Source: DASSUW01 sp963844205 (GTDB lineage: Bacteria; Actinomycetota; Thermoleophilia; Solirubrobacterales; Solirubrobacteraceae). From it: a stretch of 64,000 bases of DNA. This document shows, piece by piece, positions 50,213-58,918 of this stretch. The stretch covers positions 248,001 to 312,000 of the forward strand of contig CAWJNK010000014.1 of NCBI GenBank assembly GCA_963844205.1, given 5' to 3'. The stretch's first letter is position 1, and each line of letters starts with the position of its first letter. The position numbers were made by a program, and so were the translations under genes. The notes beneath the pieces are model-generated. The model did no database searches and was not told where the DNA came from. It saw only the letters and a list, made by a program, of their open reading frames with translations.

Positions 50213-50779
50213 ATGAGAAGTCGTCGTCTTACGGTCACGATCGCGGCCGTCGCCGCGCTCGGGCTCACTGCCGCGGGCGTAGCCACCACGGCGGGCGCCG
50301 CCGGCAAGAAGAACCAGATCCGCATCGTCGGAGGCACCACGGTCAAGCCCGGGCACTACCTCAAGATCGACCTGCGGTTCACCCCGCTGAACAAGACGGT
50401 GAAGTCCGGCTCCACGGTCACGCTCCTCAACCAGGGCAGGGACCCGGAGCCGCACACGATCTCGTTCGTCGAGAAGAAGTACCTGCCCAAGCAGTTCGAC
50501 ACGCCGGTGGACGCCAAGCTGCGGGAGGCCCATCAGGTCGACCCTGAGAACGAGCAGGCTCCTCCCGGCGCGCCCGTCGTCGACAACGGCCAGCCGGTCC
50601 CACAAGGCGGCATGCTCGAGGTCGACACGATGTTCACGCCGGACGTCGCGGGCGACTCCGCGTTCATCGCCCCGGGCCAGAAGTCGTTCTCGTTCAAGGT
50701 GACGGCCAAGAAGGGCTCGAGGCTCTACTACTACTGCGCCATCCACCCCTGGATGCAGGGCAATCTGAAGGTCAACTAG
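50213..50779 (+). CDS. secreted cupredoxin-domain protein
   Basis: A 188-residue exported protein: signal peptide to about residue 30 (TTAGAAG), then one cupredoxin barrel. Copper-binding residues are visible as His in EPHTISF and the Cys-His-Met cluster YYYCAIHPWMQGNLKV, typical of plastocyanin-like sites. The start ATG has a GGAAGGA site. The multicopper oxidase gene begins 6 nt downstream, so this is the first gene of a copper-redox operon and could be its electron donor or acceptor. Confidence 0.9.
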   Translation: MRSRRLTVTIAAVAALGLTAAGVATTAGAAGKKNQIRIVGGTTVKPGHYLKIDLRFTPLNKTVKSGSTVTLLNQGRDPEPHTISFVEKKYLPKQFDTPVDAKLREAHQVDPENEQAPPGAPVVDNGQPVPQGGMLEVDTMFTPDVAGDSAFIAPGQKSFSFKVTAKKGSRLYYYCAIHPWMQGNLKVN

Positions 50780-50785
50780 CGCCGC

Positions 50786-51748
50786 ATGCGATCGGTCCTG
50801 CCCACCGGGCGGGGCCGGCGCCTCTTCCGCCGAGGGCTGGCGGCGCTCGTGCTGCCGGCCCTCGCGGCTGCGCTCGGCCCCTCAGTCGCGTCCGCGGTCA
50901 CGCGGCACGTCTGGGTGGGCGCGGCGCCGGCGAAGTGGAACGCCGTGCCGAACGGCCGTGACGTGATCCACGGCACCCGCTTCGGCCTCGGGACGACGAC
51001 GTTCCCGACGGTCGTCTACCGCCGCTATACGCGCGGCTGGCGCAGGCCACTGCGGCTGCCGTACGAGGTGGGCGCCCACGCCGGCAGTTTCGCCGGCCCG
51101 CTGATCCGCGCTCGCGTCGGCGACAGGCTCCGGATCCACTTCAAGAACATGGACACGCTCCACGGGCGCGCTCACTCGATGCACTTCCACGGCGTCGAGT
51201 ACAAGCCGTCGTCGGACGGGATCTGGCTGCCGCTGTTCTCCGGCAAGGGCGGCGCGGTCAAGCCTGGCAGGAGCTTCACCTACCGCCTCAGGGCCGGGCC
51301 GGACTCCGCTGGCTTCTGGCCCTACCACGACCACTCGGTCTCGATGGAGGAGTCGATCGCGGGCGGCATGTTCGGCGGGCTCTCGATCGCCGGACGCGAC
51401 GAGGTCCGCGCCGACCGCGAGTTCGTCGTCGCGTTCGCGCCCTGGCACGGCTTCCAGACCATCAACGGGCGCGCGTTCGTCGGCAACACGCCGGTGTTCG
51501 AAGCCCGTGTCGGGGATGACGTGCAGTGGGACGTGATGGCAATGGGAGACGAGTTCCACACGTTCCACGTGCACGGCCACCGCTGGCTCACCGACGGCGG
51601 CACGCCGGAGGACACGCGTGGCCTCGGTCCTGCGGAGTCGTTCCGCGTGCGCTGGCGCGAGAACGCGCCGGGCACCTGGCTCTACCACTGCCACGTCGAG
51701 ACGCACATGGCGCAGGGGATGATCGGCCTCTACCGGGTGCGGCCGTGA
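50786..51748 (+). CDS. secreted two-domain multicopper oxidase
   Basis: A 320-residue exported oxidase (signal peptide about 1-34). The four copper motifs are complete: His133-x-His135 (MHFHG), His181-x-His183 (WPYHDH), the HTFHVHGH block, and His301-Cys302-His303 ... His307 ... Met312 (HCHVETHMAQGM). The length and type-1 site in the second domain match two-domain (small laccase-like) enzymes that trimerise. It oxidises phenols, metals or a cupredoxin partner while reducing O2 to water outside the membrane. It lies between two cupredoxin genes with 6-nt spacing and 1-nt overlap. Confidence 0.92.
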   Translation: MRSVLPTGRGRRLFRRGLAALVLPALAAALGPSVASAVTRHVWVGAAPAKWNAVPNGRDVIHGTRFGLGTTTFPTVVYRRYTRGWRRPLRLPYEVGAHAGSFAGPLIRARVGDRLRIHFKNMDTLHGRAHSMHFHGVEYKPSSDGIWLPLFSGKGGAVKPGRSFTYRLRAGPDSAGFWPYHDHSVSMEESIAGGMFGGLSIAGRDEVRADREFVVAFAPWHGFQTINGRAFVGNTPVFEARVGDDVQWDVMAMGDEFHTFHVHGHRWLTDGGTPEDTRGLGPAESFRVRWRENAPGTWLYHCHVETHMAQGMIGLYRVRP

Positions 51749-52665
51749 TGCGCCGCGCCGCCGCTGCCGTCGCGCTGCTGCTCGCCGCGCCCGCCGGCGC
51801 GCGGGCCGAAACGACCACGATCACCATGCCGGGCAAGTTCTTCGAACCGCCGCGCGCGACGATGGTGGCGGGCGACGCGGTGATCTTCCGCAACAGCGAC
51901 CTCGTGACGCACAACGTGGTGATCAGCCCGTTCGGCTCCGGGCCGCTGACGCGCTTCACCTCGTGGACGCAGACGATCGACCAGCCTGGCGGCTACTCGT
52001 TCATGTGCACGCTGCACGCGTTCATGAGCGGCAACCTCGACGTCGTTGCCGCCACGCTCGCCGCCGCTCCCGACGGCGTCCTGCCGGGCGAGCCTCTGAC
52101 GCTGTCGGGGCGCACCAGGGCTGGGACCGCGCACGTCGGCGTCGAGCAGTCGGTCTCGAGCGGAGCGTGGAGCGCGGTCGGCGCCGGAGCCGCGCCCGCG
52201 GCGGGCGGCACGTTCACCACGACCGTGCCGGCGGTCGAGGGCGCGAGCTACCGCGTGACCACTCCGGCGGGCCCGAGCCCGCTCGTGACGCCCCGGATCA
52301 CGGCGCGCGTGGACGTCCACGTCCATGTCGAACGCAACGGCCGGCACGCGATCGTGCACGTGCAGACGATGCCGTCGGTGACGGGCTTGGAGGCGACGCT
52401 CGAGCTGTACTCGCGCTGGCACTTCCGCTGGCGCGCGAGACGCAACGCGAAGCTCGACGGGAACGGAGACGCCGCCTTCAGGCTCCCTGCAATGCCCCGG
52501 AGGCTCGCCCGCGTGGTCCTCCGTCGCACCCGCCGGGGGCCCGCCGTGGTGCACAGCGGCGTCGTGAAGCTGCCGGCCGGCAGGCCCGCACGCGACCCCG
52601 ACACGCTCCTGCCCGGCGGTGCCGGCTCGGACGGAGGCGCTGGGCACGGCGGCCACGCACGCTAG
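51748..52665 (+). CDS. secreted cupredoxin with C-terminal Arg-rich beta domain
   Basis: A 305-residue exported protein whose ATG overlaps the oxidase stop by 1 nt. Signal peptide to about residue 23. Residues 25-100 are a cupredoxin: ITMPGKFFEPPRATMVAGDA, His in VTHNVVI, and the MCTLHAFMSG cluster giving Cys, His and Met copper ligands. Residues 105-270 form beta domains, and the tail is a Gly/His-rich stretch (GGAGSDGGAGHGGHAR) that might bind metal. Third gene of the copper-redox operon; electron transfer with the multicopper oxidase is the natural guess. It is convergent with the SDR gene, 7 nt apart. Confidence 0.85.
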   Translation: MRRAAAAVALLLAAPAGARAETTTITMPGKFFEPPRATMVAGDAVIFRNSDLVTHNVVISPFGSGPLTRFTSWTQTIDQPGGYSFMCTLHAFMSGNLDVVAATLAAAPDGVLPGEPLTLSGRTRAGTAHVGVEQSVSSGAWSAVGAGAAPAAGGTFTTTVPAVEGASYRVTTPAGPSPLVTPRITARVDVHVHVERNGRHAIVHVQTMPSVTGLEATLELYSRWHFRWRARRNAKLDGNGDAAFRLPAMPRRLARVVLRRTRRGPAVVHSGVVKLPAGRPARDPDTLLPGGAGSDGGAGHGGHAR

Positions 52666-52672
52666 CCGCCCG

Positions 52673-53617
52673 TCAGTTGGCTTTCCGTCGTGCGGACTCA
52701 AGCTCGATGGCGAGTCCGGTTTCGCGCTCGGAGACCTCCCACAGGCGCGCGATCGCGGTCCCCATCCCGATGCGCCGGAGCACGGGCTTGCGGACCGGCG
52801 GTCCGTTGTTGACGAACCGCGGACCGTAGAACTCACCGCCCTTGGCGCGAGGGTCGCTCGCCGCTCGCAGCGCACTCAACGCCCCCCGCGCCGGCGTCAT
52901 GCCGGTCCGGCGCGCCAGCTCGTAGAAGAAGCGCTGGCTCCAGCCGCCGCCGGTTTCTGCGACGCTCGTGGCCTGCAGCTCGGTGTGCGAGAGCCCGGGG
53001 TGGGCGATCAGGCTCGCGGCCGCAACGCCGGCACGTTCGAACTGGGACTGCAGACCCAGCCCGAAGTGAAAGTTCGCCAACTTCGACTGGCAATACGCAC
53101 GCCACGGCCCGTAATTGCCATCGAGGTTCGGGTTGGCTGGATCCACGGCGCGGCCGAAGTGATGAGCGGTGCTCGTGAGGGTGACCACGCGCGGGGCAGG
53201 GGCGCCAAGCAGCGAAGGCAGCAGGCGGGCGGTCAGCGCCCAGTGGCCAAGATGGTTGACACCGAGCTGCATCTCAAAGCCGTCCTGCGTCCGGCGCTCG
53301 GGAATGCCCATCAGACCGGCGTTGTTGATCAGCAGGTCCACGCGCTGATGGCGGGCGGTGATGCCGGCAGCGGCCTCGGCCACCGAGGCCAGCGACGCAA
53401 GATCGAGCGACACGACGTCAAGCGCCGCCTCAGGAGCGCCCGCCTGGATCGCCTCACGCGCGCGGGCCGCCCGCTCCATGTTGCGCACAGCCATGACAAC
53501 GGTGGCGCCGCCACCGGCCAGCGCCCGGGCAATCTCCAGGCCCAGACCGCCGTTCGCGCCGGTCACCACGGCGGTGCGGCCTACAAGGGACGGGATGTCG
53601 GCGATCGACCAGGACAT
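52673..53617 (-). CDS. short-chain dehydrogenase/reductase (protochlorophyllide-reductase-like)
   Basis: A 314-residue NADP-dependent SDR. The cofactor loop is TGANGGLG (19-26), the NNAG strand at about 98-101, and the catalytic residues are Ser149 (TLTSTAHH), Tyr175 and Lys179 (YCQSK). It belongs to the retinol dehydrogenase/light-dependent protochlorophyllide reductase-like branch common in actinobacteria. The ATG at 53617 was chosen because it yields the family N-terminus (MSWSIADIPSLVGRTAVVTG); the frame stays open further upstream without similarity. Substrate unknown. Confidence 0.9.
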   Translation of the reverse strand: MSWSIADIPSLVGRTAVVTGANGGLGLEIARALAGGGATVVMAVRNMERAARAREAIQAGAPEAALDVVSLDLASLASVAEAAAGITARHQRVDLLINNAGLMGIPERRTQDGFEMQLGVNHLGHWALTARLLPSLLGAPAPRVVTLTSTAHHFGRAVDPANPNLDGNYGPWRAYCQSKLANFHFGLGLQSQFERAGVAAASLIAHPGLSHTELQATSVAETGGGWSQRFFYELARRTGMTPARGALSALRAASDPRAKGGEFYGPRFVNNGPPVRKPVLRRIGMGTAIARLWEVSERETGLAIELESARRKAN

Positions 53618-53846
53618 CGGCGCGCGACTCGCCCGCACACGCAACCCCATCCGCGTCGCCGATGCAACCCGTCCGAACGGAACCGCGTGATTAGCGGCAG
53701 CGCCTCGCTCGGTCATCGCGAGCGCATCTCGCGCAACGCGATAGCGGCGGCCGGCTGCCGTGTCACTGGACGCAGTACTCGCGCATCGGCTACGCCGACG
53801 CCGAATCCACCTCGCCGCGGTGCCGTCTGGCATGGCCGGCACCGCC

Positions 53847-54443
53847 CTACTTCTTCACCCCGTATTCGATCAGCGTCGCCCACTCCATCCGACGCACGCC
53901 GATGTGCTCGAGGTCGAGGGACGTGGTGAACCCGTCGAACAGAGCCTTGCCGCCGCCGAGGATCACCGGCGCGACGATGATCGCAAGCTCGTCGATGACA
54001 CCGGCATCGAGGCCCTGGCGGATTACGTCCGCGCCGCCGCCGATCGCGACGTCCTTGTCACCCGCGACCTCGCAAGCGCGCTCGATCGCCTCGTCGAATC
54101 CGTCGACGAAGTTGAACTCACCGGTGTCGGGCTCCTCCTCCGGGCGGTGCGTGACGACGAAGACCGGGATGCCCCACGGGTTCTTGTCGCCCCAATGCCC
54201 GGCGGCCTCGTACATCCAGCGGCCGATGACGACCGCGCCGGTCCGCGCCATCGCCTTGTTCAGGAACTCGCGCGCCTCGCCCGAGGGCTCACCCTTCGGC
54301 TCATCGTCGTAGCTCCAGGGCCCACCGAAGACCCAGTAGTGCAGCCGCTCGCCGCCCTCCCCGAGTCCCTTGCCCGGCCCGTCGTCCGGACCCGCGATGT
54401 AGCCGTCCACCGATGCCGTGATCGACGCGATCACCTTTGCCAT
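53847..54443 (-). CDS. dihydrofolate reductase-family (RibD C-terminal-like) protein
   Basis: A 198-residue member of the RibD/DHFR-like reductases: MAKVIASITASVDGYIAGPD at the start, VIGRWMYEAAGHWGDKNPWG, FVVTHRPEEEP, and VAIGGGADVIRQGLDAGVID near the end. NADPH-dependent reductase of unknown substrate. The ATG has the ribosome site GGAAGGAC. A small inverted repeat (GGTCCGT at 54444-54450 and ACGGACC at 54482-54488) lies in its leader. It is a paralogue of the gene at 27720 but differs in the N-terminal segment. Confidence 0.88.
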   Translation of the reverse strand: MAKVIASITASVDGYIAGPDDGPGKGLGEGGERLHYWVFGGPWSYDDEPKGEPSGEAREFLNKAMARTGAVVIGRWMYEAAGHWGDKNPWGIPVFVVTHRPEEEPDTGEFNFVDGFDEAIERACEVAGDKDVAIGGGADVIRQGLDAGVIDELAIIVAPVILGGGKALFDGFTTSLDLEHIGVRRMEWATLIEYGVKK

Positions 54444-54580
54444 GGTCCGTCCTTCCGTCGTAGCTCGAGTCGTTCAGCCATACGGACCGACGAGGACGTC
54501 CGAACTCATCGGTGCGCACCCGCAGATATGCCTGCCGCAAACATGATGTCGCGGGAACTGCCCGTGCCGCGGCGGGGGAG

Positions 54581-55396
54581 CTACGAGCCCATCCGGTCCA
54601 TGACCTGCATCGGCTCATCAGCGGGGATCGTGAGCGCCGGGACGGCATCGGGCGCGGCGAGTACGAGGAGGCCGAGCGCGAGCAGCAGCCCCGCTGTCGT
54701 GTACGTCGCGACCCGACGCCACGGCAGTGTCTTCTCTGCTGCGATGAGCGCGGCGACGAAGGCCATCCAAGCAATGCTCATGACGCCCAGCGCCAAGAGC
54801 GAGGCCATCAGCGCCCAGCAGCAGCCGATGCACCACGCGCCGTGCCGAACGCCCATCTGTAGCGAGCCGACGCGGCCGTCCCGCCAGGAGCCAAGTAGGA
54901 AGCCGAGCGGGCTGCGGCACTTCGCCAGGCAGACGTCCTTGAGCGGCGTGAGCTCGTAGGCGGCCGCGACAAGGAGCGTCGCGCCGGCAACCCAGCGCCC
55001 TGCGCGGTCCCAGGCCAGAACGTCACCGGCGATGGCGCCACCGACTTGCGCGATGGCGAAAGCCGCCGCTCCGGCGGCTGACCACGCCACGAGGTAGCCG
55101 CCGGTGAGCAGCAGCGGCGCGATCCGATCCCGGGTCATGCGCGAGTACAGCGCGACCGTCGGCGTCAGCGACGGGAACATCATCGAGGCCATCATCACGA
55201 CCCACACACCAAGGAACCAGCCGACCGTTCCCAGCGCGGTCCAGGGCCCGTCATCCATGCCGCGCATGCGGTCTACGGTCGACCACCACCCGATCGCAGC
55301 GAGGGCAAAGAGCAGGGCGACGATGCTTCGGCGCGCGCGTACGGCGGTCAGCGCCGGCGTCGCTTTGGCGCGCCTATCGGGCGCCGAGGCGATCAC
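54581..55396 (-). CDS. DUF2182 membrane protein
   Basis: A 271-residue integral membrane protein with about seven helices. DUF2182 features are WVVMMASMMFPSLTP in an early helix, ELTPLKDVCLAKCRSPLGF, and GAWCIGCCWALM. Met-rich and Cys-rich motifs inside or next to membrane helices suggest metal handling (copper or similar), but the family has no proven function. Its GTG overlaps the stop of the DUF1326 gene by 4 nt (GTGA). The two families are usually encoded together, and this proximity to the copper-oxidase operon is suggestive only. Confidence 0.88.
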   Translation of the reverse strand: MIASAPDRRAKATPALTAVRARRSIVALLFALAAIGWWSTVDRMRGMDDGPWTALGTVGWFLGVWVVMMASMMFPSLTPTVALYSRMTRDRIAPLLLTGGYLVAWSAAGAAAFAIAQVGGAIAGDVLAWDRAGRWVAGATLLVAAAYELTPLKDVCLAKCRSPLGFLLGSWRDGRVGSLQMGVRHGAWCIGCCWALMASLLALGVMSIAWMAFVAALIAAEKTLPWRRVATYTTAGLLLALGLLVLAAPDAVPALTIPADEPMQVMDRMGS

Positions 55397-55995
55397 GAGG
55401 CCCAGGCGAACTCGGACGTCGAGAGGCCGGTCTTGCCCTCGTACTGGATCCCAAAGGCGTTGATCCGCGAATGCTTCGCTTCGGCCATTGTGAGATCGGA
55501 CCCGACCGGGTGGAACATCCCGGAGAACCGGACCGGCTCGCCCGTCTCGACGCCGAACGGCACGATGTCCTCGATCTCGAAGTCGATCGCGTCCCCGACG
55601 AGCACGCCATGGCGCAGCCCGTCGTCGGTCAGCTCGATCCGCGCCCGCTCAACGCCCACGACCTCCCCCACCAGCGGAGCAAGCCCCGCCATCGGCCCAC
55701 CGAGCTGGCCGCCGAAGACCTTGGCGAGCCTGTCCGCCTGCTCATCGCTCGCCCGCTCGTCGATGAACATCCCGAGCCGCCAGTTCCCGTCGGTCATCAC
55801 CTTCGGCGTGTCGATGATCACCACAGCGTTGAGCCCGGCAACGTCGGTGCCGTCGACCTCGCCCTCGCGCACGTGGAAGGCCAGCGTCGCACGGCAGAAG
55901 TCGTACGTGGCGCCGTGGTCGAACGACAGGTTGCACGGGCACATCAACTCGCACGAGCAGGTCTCCGCATAGCTGCCCTTCAGGTTCCAAGCCAC
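55393..55995 (-). CDS. DUF1326 protein with Cys motif
   Basis: A 200-residue soluble protein of the DUF1326 family. The N-terminus carries the CSCELMCPC motif (Cys13, 15, 19 and 21), a likely metal or sulphur site, followed by CNLSF. Other blocks are NAVVIIDTPKVMTDGNWRLG and RFSGMFHPVGSDLTMAEAKH. GTG start with a GAGAGAGGTG site about 10 nt upstream. First gene of a two-gene unit with DUF2182. Biochemical role unknown; metal delivery to the membrane partner is plausible. Confidence 0.88.
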   Translation of the reverse strand: MAWNLKGSYAETCSCELMCPCNLSFDHGATYDFCRATLAFHVREGEVDGTDVAGLNAVVIIDTPKVMTDGNWRLGMFIDERASDEQADRLAKVFGGQLGGPMAGLAPLVGEVVGVERARIELTDDGLRHGVLVGDAIDFEIEDIVPFGVETGEPVRFSGMFHPVGSDLTMAEAKHSRINAFGIQYEGKTGLSTSEFAWAS

Positions 55996-56275
55996 CTGGC
56001 ACCACCTCTCTCGGTCGACCGCGTCCGATTCTCCAGCGCACGCCGATACGCGTCAACCCACGCGCAAGTCGTCGCCGAAACGCCTTGATCGCGACACGTG
56101 CTCCTCGGGCGAAGCAGCGCTGCGGAGCCGGAGCTGACGCCGCCGACGCGGACGCGACGCACGTGGCGGGGGCGAGGACCGAGACGGCGCGTCAGTCGAT
56201 GGGGCGAGAGTTGCGGCAGCTTACGGCTCGCTCGGTTGCTGGGGTTGCGATAGCCGCGGAGCCCGGCGCGGGGGT

Positions 56276-56281
56276 TATTCT
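56276..56281 (+). promoter_or_regulatory. -10-like hexamer of the alpha/beta hydrolase gene
   Basis: TATTCT, 6 nt before the ATG at 56288 without a ribosome site. The rest of the 292-nt gap from 55996 shows no gene. Confidence 0.4.
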
Positions 56282-56287
56282 CCGCGC

Positions 56288-57091
56288 ATGTCCGACGTCG
56301 CGGGGCCCGACGGCTGGGAGCTGCGGGAATCCGGTCCCGTCGGCGCATCTCACAGCGCGCTGCTGCTTCCCGGCGCGCTGGCCTCCGCCACCTTCTACGA
56401 CGAGCTGCTCGCCGAGCCGGGGCTGCGCGATGTCCGGCTGGTCGCGACCACGCTGCCTGGCTACGCGGGCACCCCGCCGCCGGCGGACGACGCGATCGAG
56501 ACCTACGCGCGGCAGGCCGGTCAGCTGGCCCGCGCGATCGAAGCCGACGTCGTCGTCGGACACAGTCTCGGCGCGAACGTCGCGATCGAGATGGCGGGTG
56601 CGGAGACGTTCGCGGGATCGCTGGTGCTCTTGTCCCCGAGTTTCTCCCGCAAGGACGAGTCGATCGTCCCTCGCGTGCTTGATCGCCTCGCTACCGTGCT
56701 CGGCCCGCTGCCGTTCGCGCTGGCGCTCAAGGGCATCGGCGGAATGCTCAAGGGCAACGTGCCCGAGGCTCGCCTGCCCGTCCTCGCCGCCGAGCTACGG
56801 AAGAACGATCCGCGCTTCGTGCGCAGGAACACGCGCACGGTGATGCGGTACTACGACCGCCACGGGACCCTCGTCCCGAGGCTGCGCGACTCGGAGCTCC
56901 GCGCCTGGGTCGTGTTCGGCGAGCACGACGACGTCAAGCTTCAGGATTCAGAGCGGCGCGAGCTCGACGCCTGCCCGCAGATCGACGTCGTGACGATCCC
57001 TGATACCGGCCACTTCGCCCTGAACACCCATCCGACCGTGGTCGCCGACCTGATCCTGGCGGCGATCGCGCACCGAAGGAGCACTCCCTAG
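56288..57091 (+). CDS. alpha/beta hydrolase
   Basis: A 267-residue cytoplasmic alpha/beta-fold protein. The nucleophile elbow is VVGHSLGANVAI with Ser; the oxyanion segment is ALLLPGALASATFYDELLAE; the late Asp is in VVFGEHDDVKL and the catalytic His in DTGHFALNTHP. All triad residues are present, so a hydrolase of unknown ester, lactone or amide substrate. It stands alone, with 292- and 293-nt gaps on either side. The downstream gap (57092-57384) shows no feature I can support. Confidence 0.88.
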   Translation: MSDVAGPDGWELRESGPVGASHSALLLPGALASATFYDELLAEPGLRDVRLVATTLPGYAGTPPPADDAIETYARQAGQLARAIEADVVVGHSLGANVAIEMAGAETFAGSLVLLSPSFSRKDESIVPRVLDRLATVLGPLPFALALKGIGGMLKGNVPEARLPVLAAELRKNDPRFVRRNTRTVMRYYDRHGTLVPRLRDSELRAWVVFGEHDDVKLQDSERRELDACPQIDVVTIPDTGHFALNTHPTVVADLILAAIAHRRSTP

Positions 57092-57384
57092 GCGACGCGT
57101 GCCCAGCGCTGGGTGCAGTCGAAGGAGTCTCAGGGCCGGTGTCGTGCAAAGCTGGTGGTCTTGGCGCCGTCGTCGCGAGGAAGGACATCCGGATCCCCTG
57201 ACCTGATCCCCGGGCCGCGGATCCGACGACGCCGACGAGGCGGCCATGCAACCCGCTGCCTCTGGAGAAGTCACATATCGCATAGCCAGGACCGCTACCG
57301 ACGATTTACCGGGCGGGACAACTGTCGAGGCCGGTCGTATGTCTTGCTTGCACACGGGCTCCGCGTGAGTAGTCCCAGGTCGGG

Positions 57385-58095
57385 CTAGGCACGTCGGCCG
57401 AGTCCGTAGACGAAGAACTCGCCCGTCTCGACAAAGCTCGCGTCAAGGCCGTGGTCACGAAGATCTCGCGCGAGCCGGTCGGGATCGAACGAACGCTTGA
57501 AAATCCGAAACTCCCGACCGTCCTCGAGTCGCCTGAGCTCAGTCGCGCTCTCGCGATTGGGCAGTCGCGAACCGTGAATGACGTTCCCGTCCAGGACCGC
57601 GCGTGCGGCATCCACGAGGAAGAAGCGGCCTCCGGGGCGAAGCGCGTCGTGGACGCTGCGCCAGAACCGGTCGGTATGGCTCTCGGGAACGTGCGAAAGC
57701 CAGAACGCAAAGAAGACGACGTCATAGTCCTGATCTGGCTGCCAGCTGAAGAGATCGTCAACCCAGAGCTCGACATTGCTCTTACCGGCATCCTGCAGCT
57801 TCGCCAGAGCGAGTTCGCGCATCTCCGGCGCTGCATCGACTCCGACTACACTGGTCGCCACCTCCGCGAGACGGATCGTCCACTCACCCGTGCCATAGGC
57901 AAGCTCGAGGACGTCTCCACGAGGCGCAAACGCATCGAGTGCTGAATACACTCGATTGAGCTCAAGACGCCATCTGGCATTGTGCTCTTCGCCCAAGTCA
58001 TGGAGCCCCTCGCGACGGAACCACTTGTCGTACTCACGAGCGCGAGCCCGATAGTAGGCGAGTTGCTCGGCGAGAATCGGATTGTTGTTTTTCAC
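57385..58095 (-). CDS. class I SAM-dependent methyltransferase
   Basis: A 236-residue methyltransferase: VLELAYGTGEWTIRLAEVAT is the glycine-rich SAM-binding loop, VVGVDAAPEMRELA the ribose-binding acidic strand, and YDVVFFAFWLSHVPE the post-II motif. The target molecule is unknown. It starts with GTG. Codon and base usage is slightly less GC-rich than the neighbours (for example MKNNNPILAEQLAYYRARAR at the start), hinting at a different history. The stop codon of the next gene upstream on this strand (MTHFR-like) lies 4 nt before its start, so they may form an operon. Confidence 0.88.
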   Translation of the reverse strand: MKNNNPILAEQLAYYRARAREYDKWFRREGLHDLGEEHNARWRLELNRVYSALDAFAPRGDVLELAYGTGEWTIRLAEVATSVVGVDAAPEMRELALAKLQDAGKSNVELWVDDLFSWQPDQDYDVVFFAFWLSHVPESHTDRFWRSVHDALRPGGRFFLVDAARAVLDGNVIHGSRLPNRESATELRRLEDGREFRIFKRSFDPDRLARDLRDHGLDASFVETGEFFVYGLGRRA

Positions 58096-58099
58096 AGCG

Positions 58100-58918
58100 C
58101 TATCGACGTCGCGAGTTGATGCCTCGTGTCACCCGAAACTCGGCGGCGACCTCGCGCGTGGCCGCTTCCGCCCCGAGCGGGAAGACGTGCAGTGCGTCCA
58201 CGCGCGAGACACGGGCGAGCCCGGCCGCCAGCTCGCGCGCGAGCTCGATGCCGCCACCGCGACGGATCTGCGCGCAGGCGGGCTCGGGGATCGTCACGCC
58301 CGGCAGCGCGCAGGCGCGTTCTGCCATGCGCTCGCTGCGCAGCAACGCCACACTCGCGTAGACGCGCACGCCCGCGAGCATGTCCTCGCCGCGCGCGAGG
58401 AACGCTTCGAGCCTCGGGAGATCGAAGACCATCTGCGACTGCACGAAGGTTGCTCCCGCGGCGACCTTTCGCTGCAGCAGCCGCAGCTCCCGATCCAGGT
58501 CTTCGGCGAACGGATTGACGACCGCCCCGACAGCCAGCGAATGCGGGACGCTCCACCCCGGCGCCCTCGCGATCAGCTCGGTCGCGGTCATGTCCGCAAC
58601 ATGGTCGACGCCAGCCACCGGATCGCCCTGCATGCACAGCACTCCCTCGGCGCCGAGCGCGGCGGCGCCCACGACCTGCGACTGCAATGCAAGCCGGTTG
58701 CGGTCGCGGCAGGAAACGTGCACGATCGTCCCGACGCCCTGCTCGCGGGCGAGAGCCACAGCCGCCAACGGCGACATTCGCGGCTGGCCGGCGTGGTTGT
58801 CGGTCAACCCGACGACGTCGACGGTGTCAGCCAGAACAGCGATGCGATCACTCACCCGCTGGCCATCGGCCTCGGCCGGCAGCGAAATCTCCGCAGACGT
58901 GAGGGCCGTCACGGACAC
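58100..58918 (-). CDS. methylenetetrahydrofolate reductase-like protein
   Basis: A 272-residue TIM-barrel protein of the MetF superfamily: VVGLTDNHAGQPRMSPLAAV, TIVHVSCRDRNRLALQSQVV (the folate-contacting CRDRN block), LGAEGVLCMQGDP and FVQSQMVFDLPRLEAFLA. The family reduces 5,10-methylene-THF to 5-methyl-THF or carries out related folate chemistry. It lacks the usual long N-terminal Glu region, so it belongs to the short actinobacterial group whose exact reaction is unsettled. GTG 58918 or 58912 are both possible starts; neither has a ribosome site. The methyltransferase downstream may use the same one-carbon pool. Confidence 0.82.
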   Translation of the reverse strand: MSVTALTSAEISLPAEADGQRVSDRIAVLADTVDVVGLTDNHAGQPRMSPLAAVALAREQGVGTIVHVSCRDRNRLALQSQVVGAAALGAEGVLCMQGDPVAGVDHVADMTATELIARAPGWSVPHSLAVGAVVNPFAEDLDRELRLLQRKVAAGATFVQSQMVFDLPRLEAFLARGEDMLAGVRVYASVALLRSERMAERACALPGVTIPEPACAQIRRGGGIELARELAAGLARVSRVDALHVFPLGAEAATREVAAEFRVTRGINSRRR

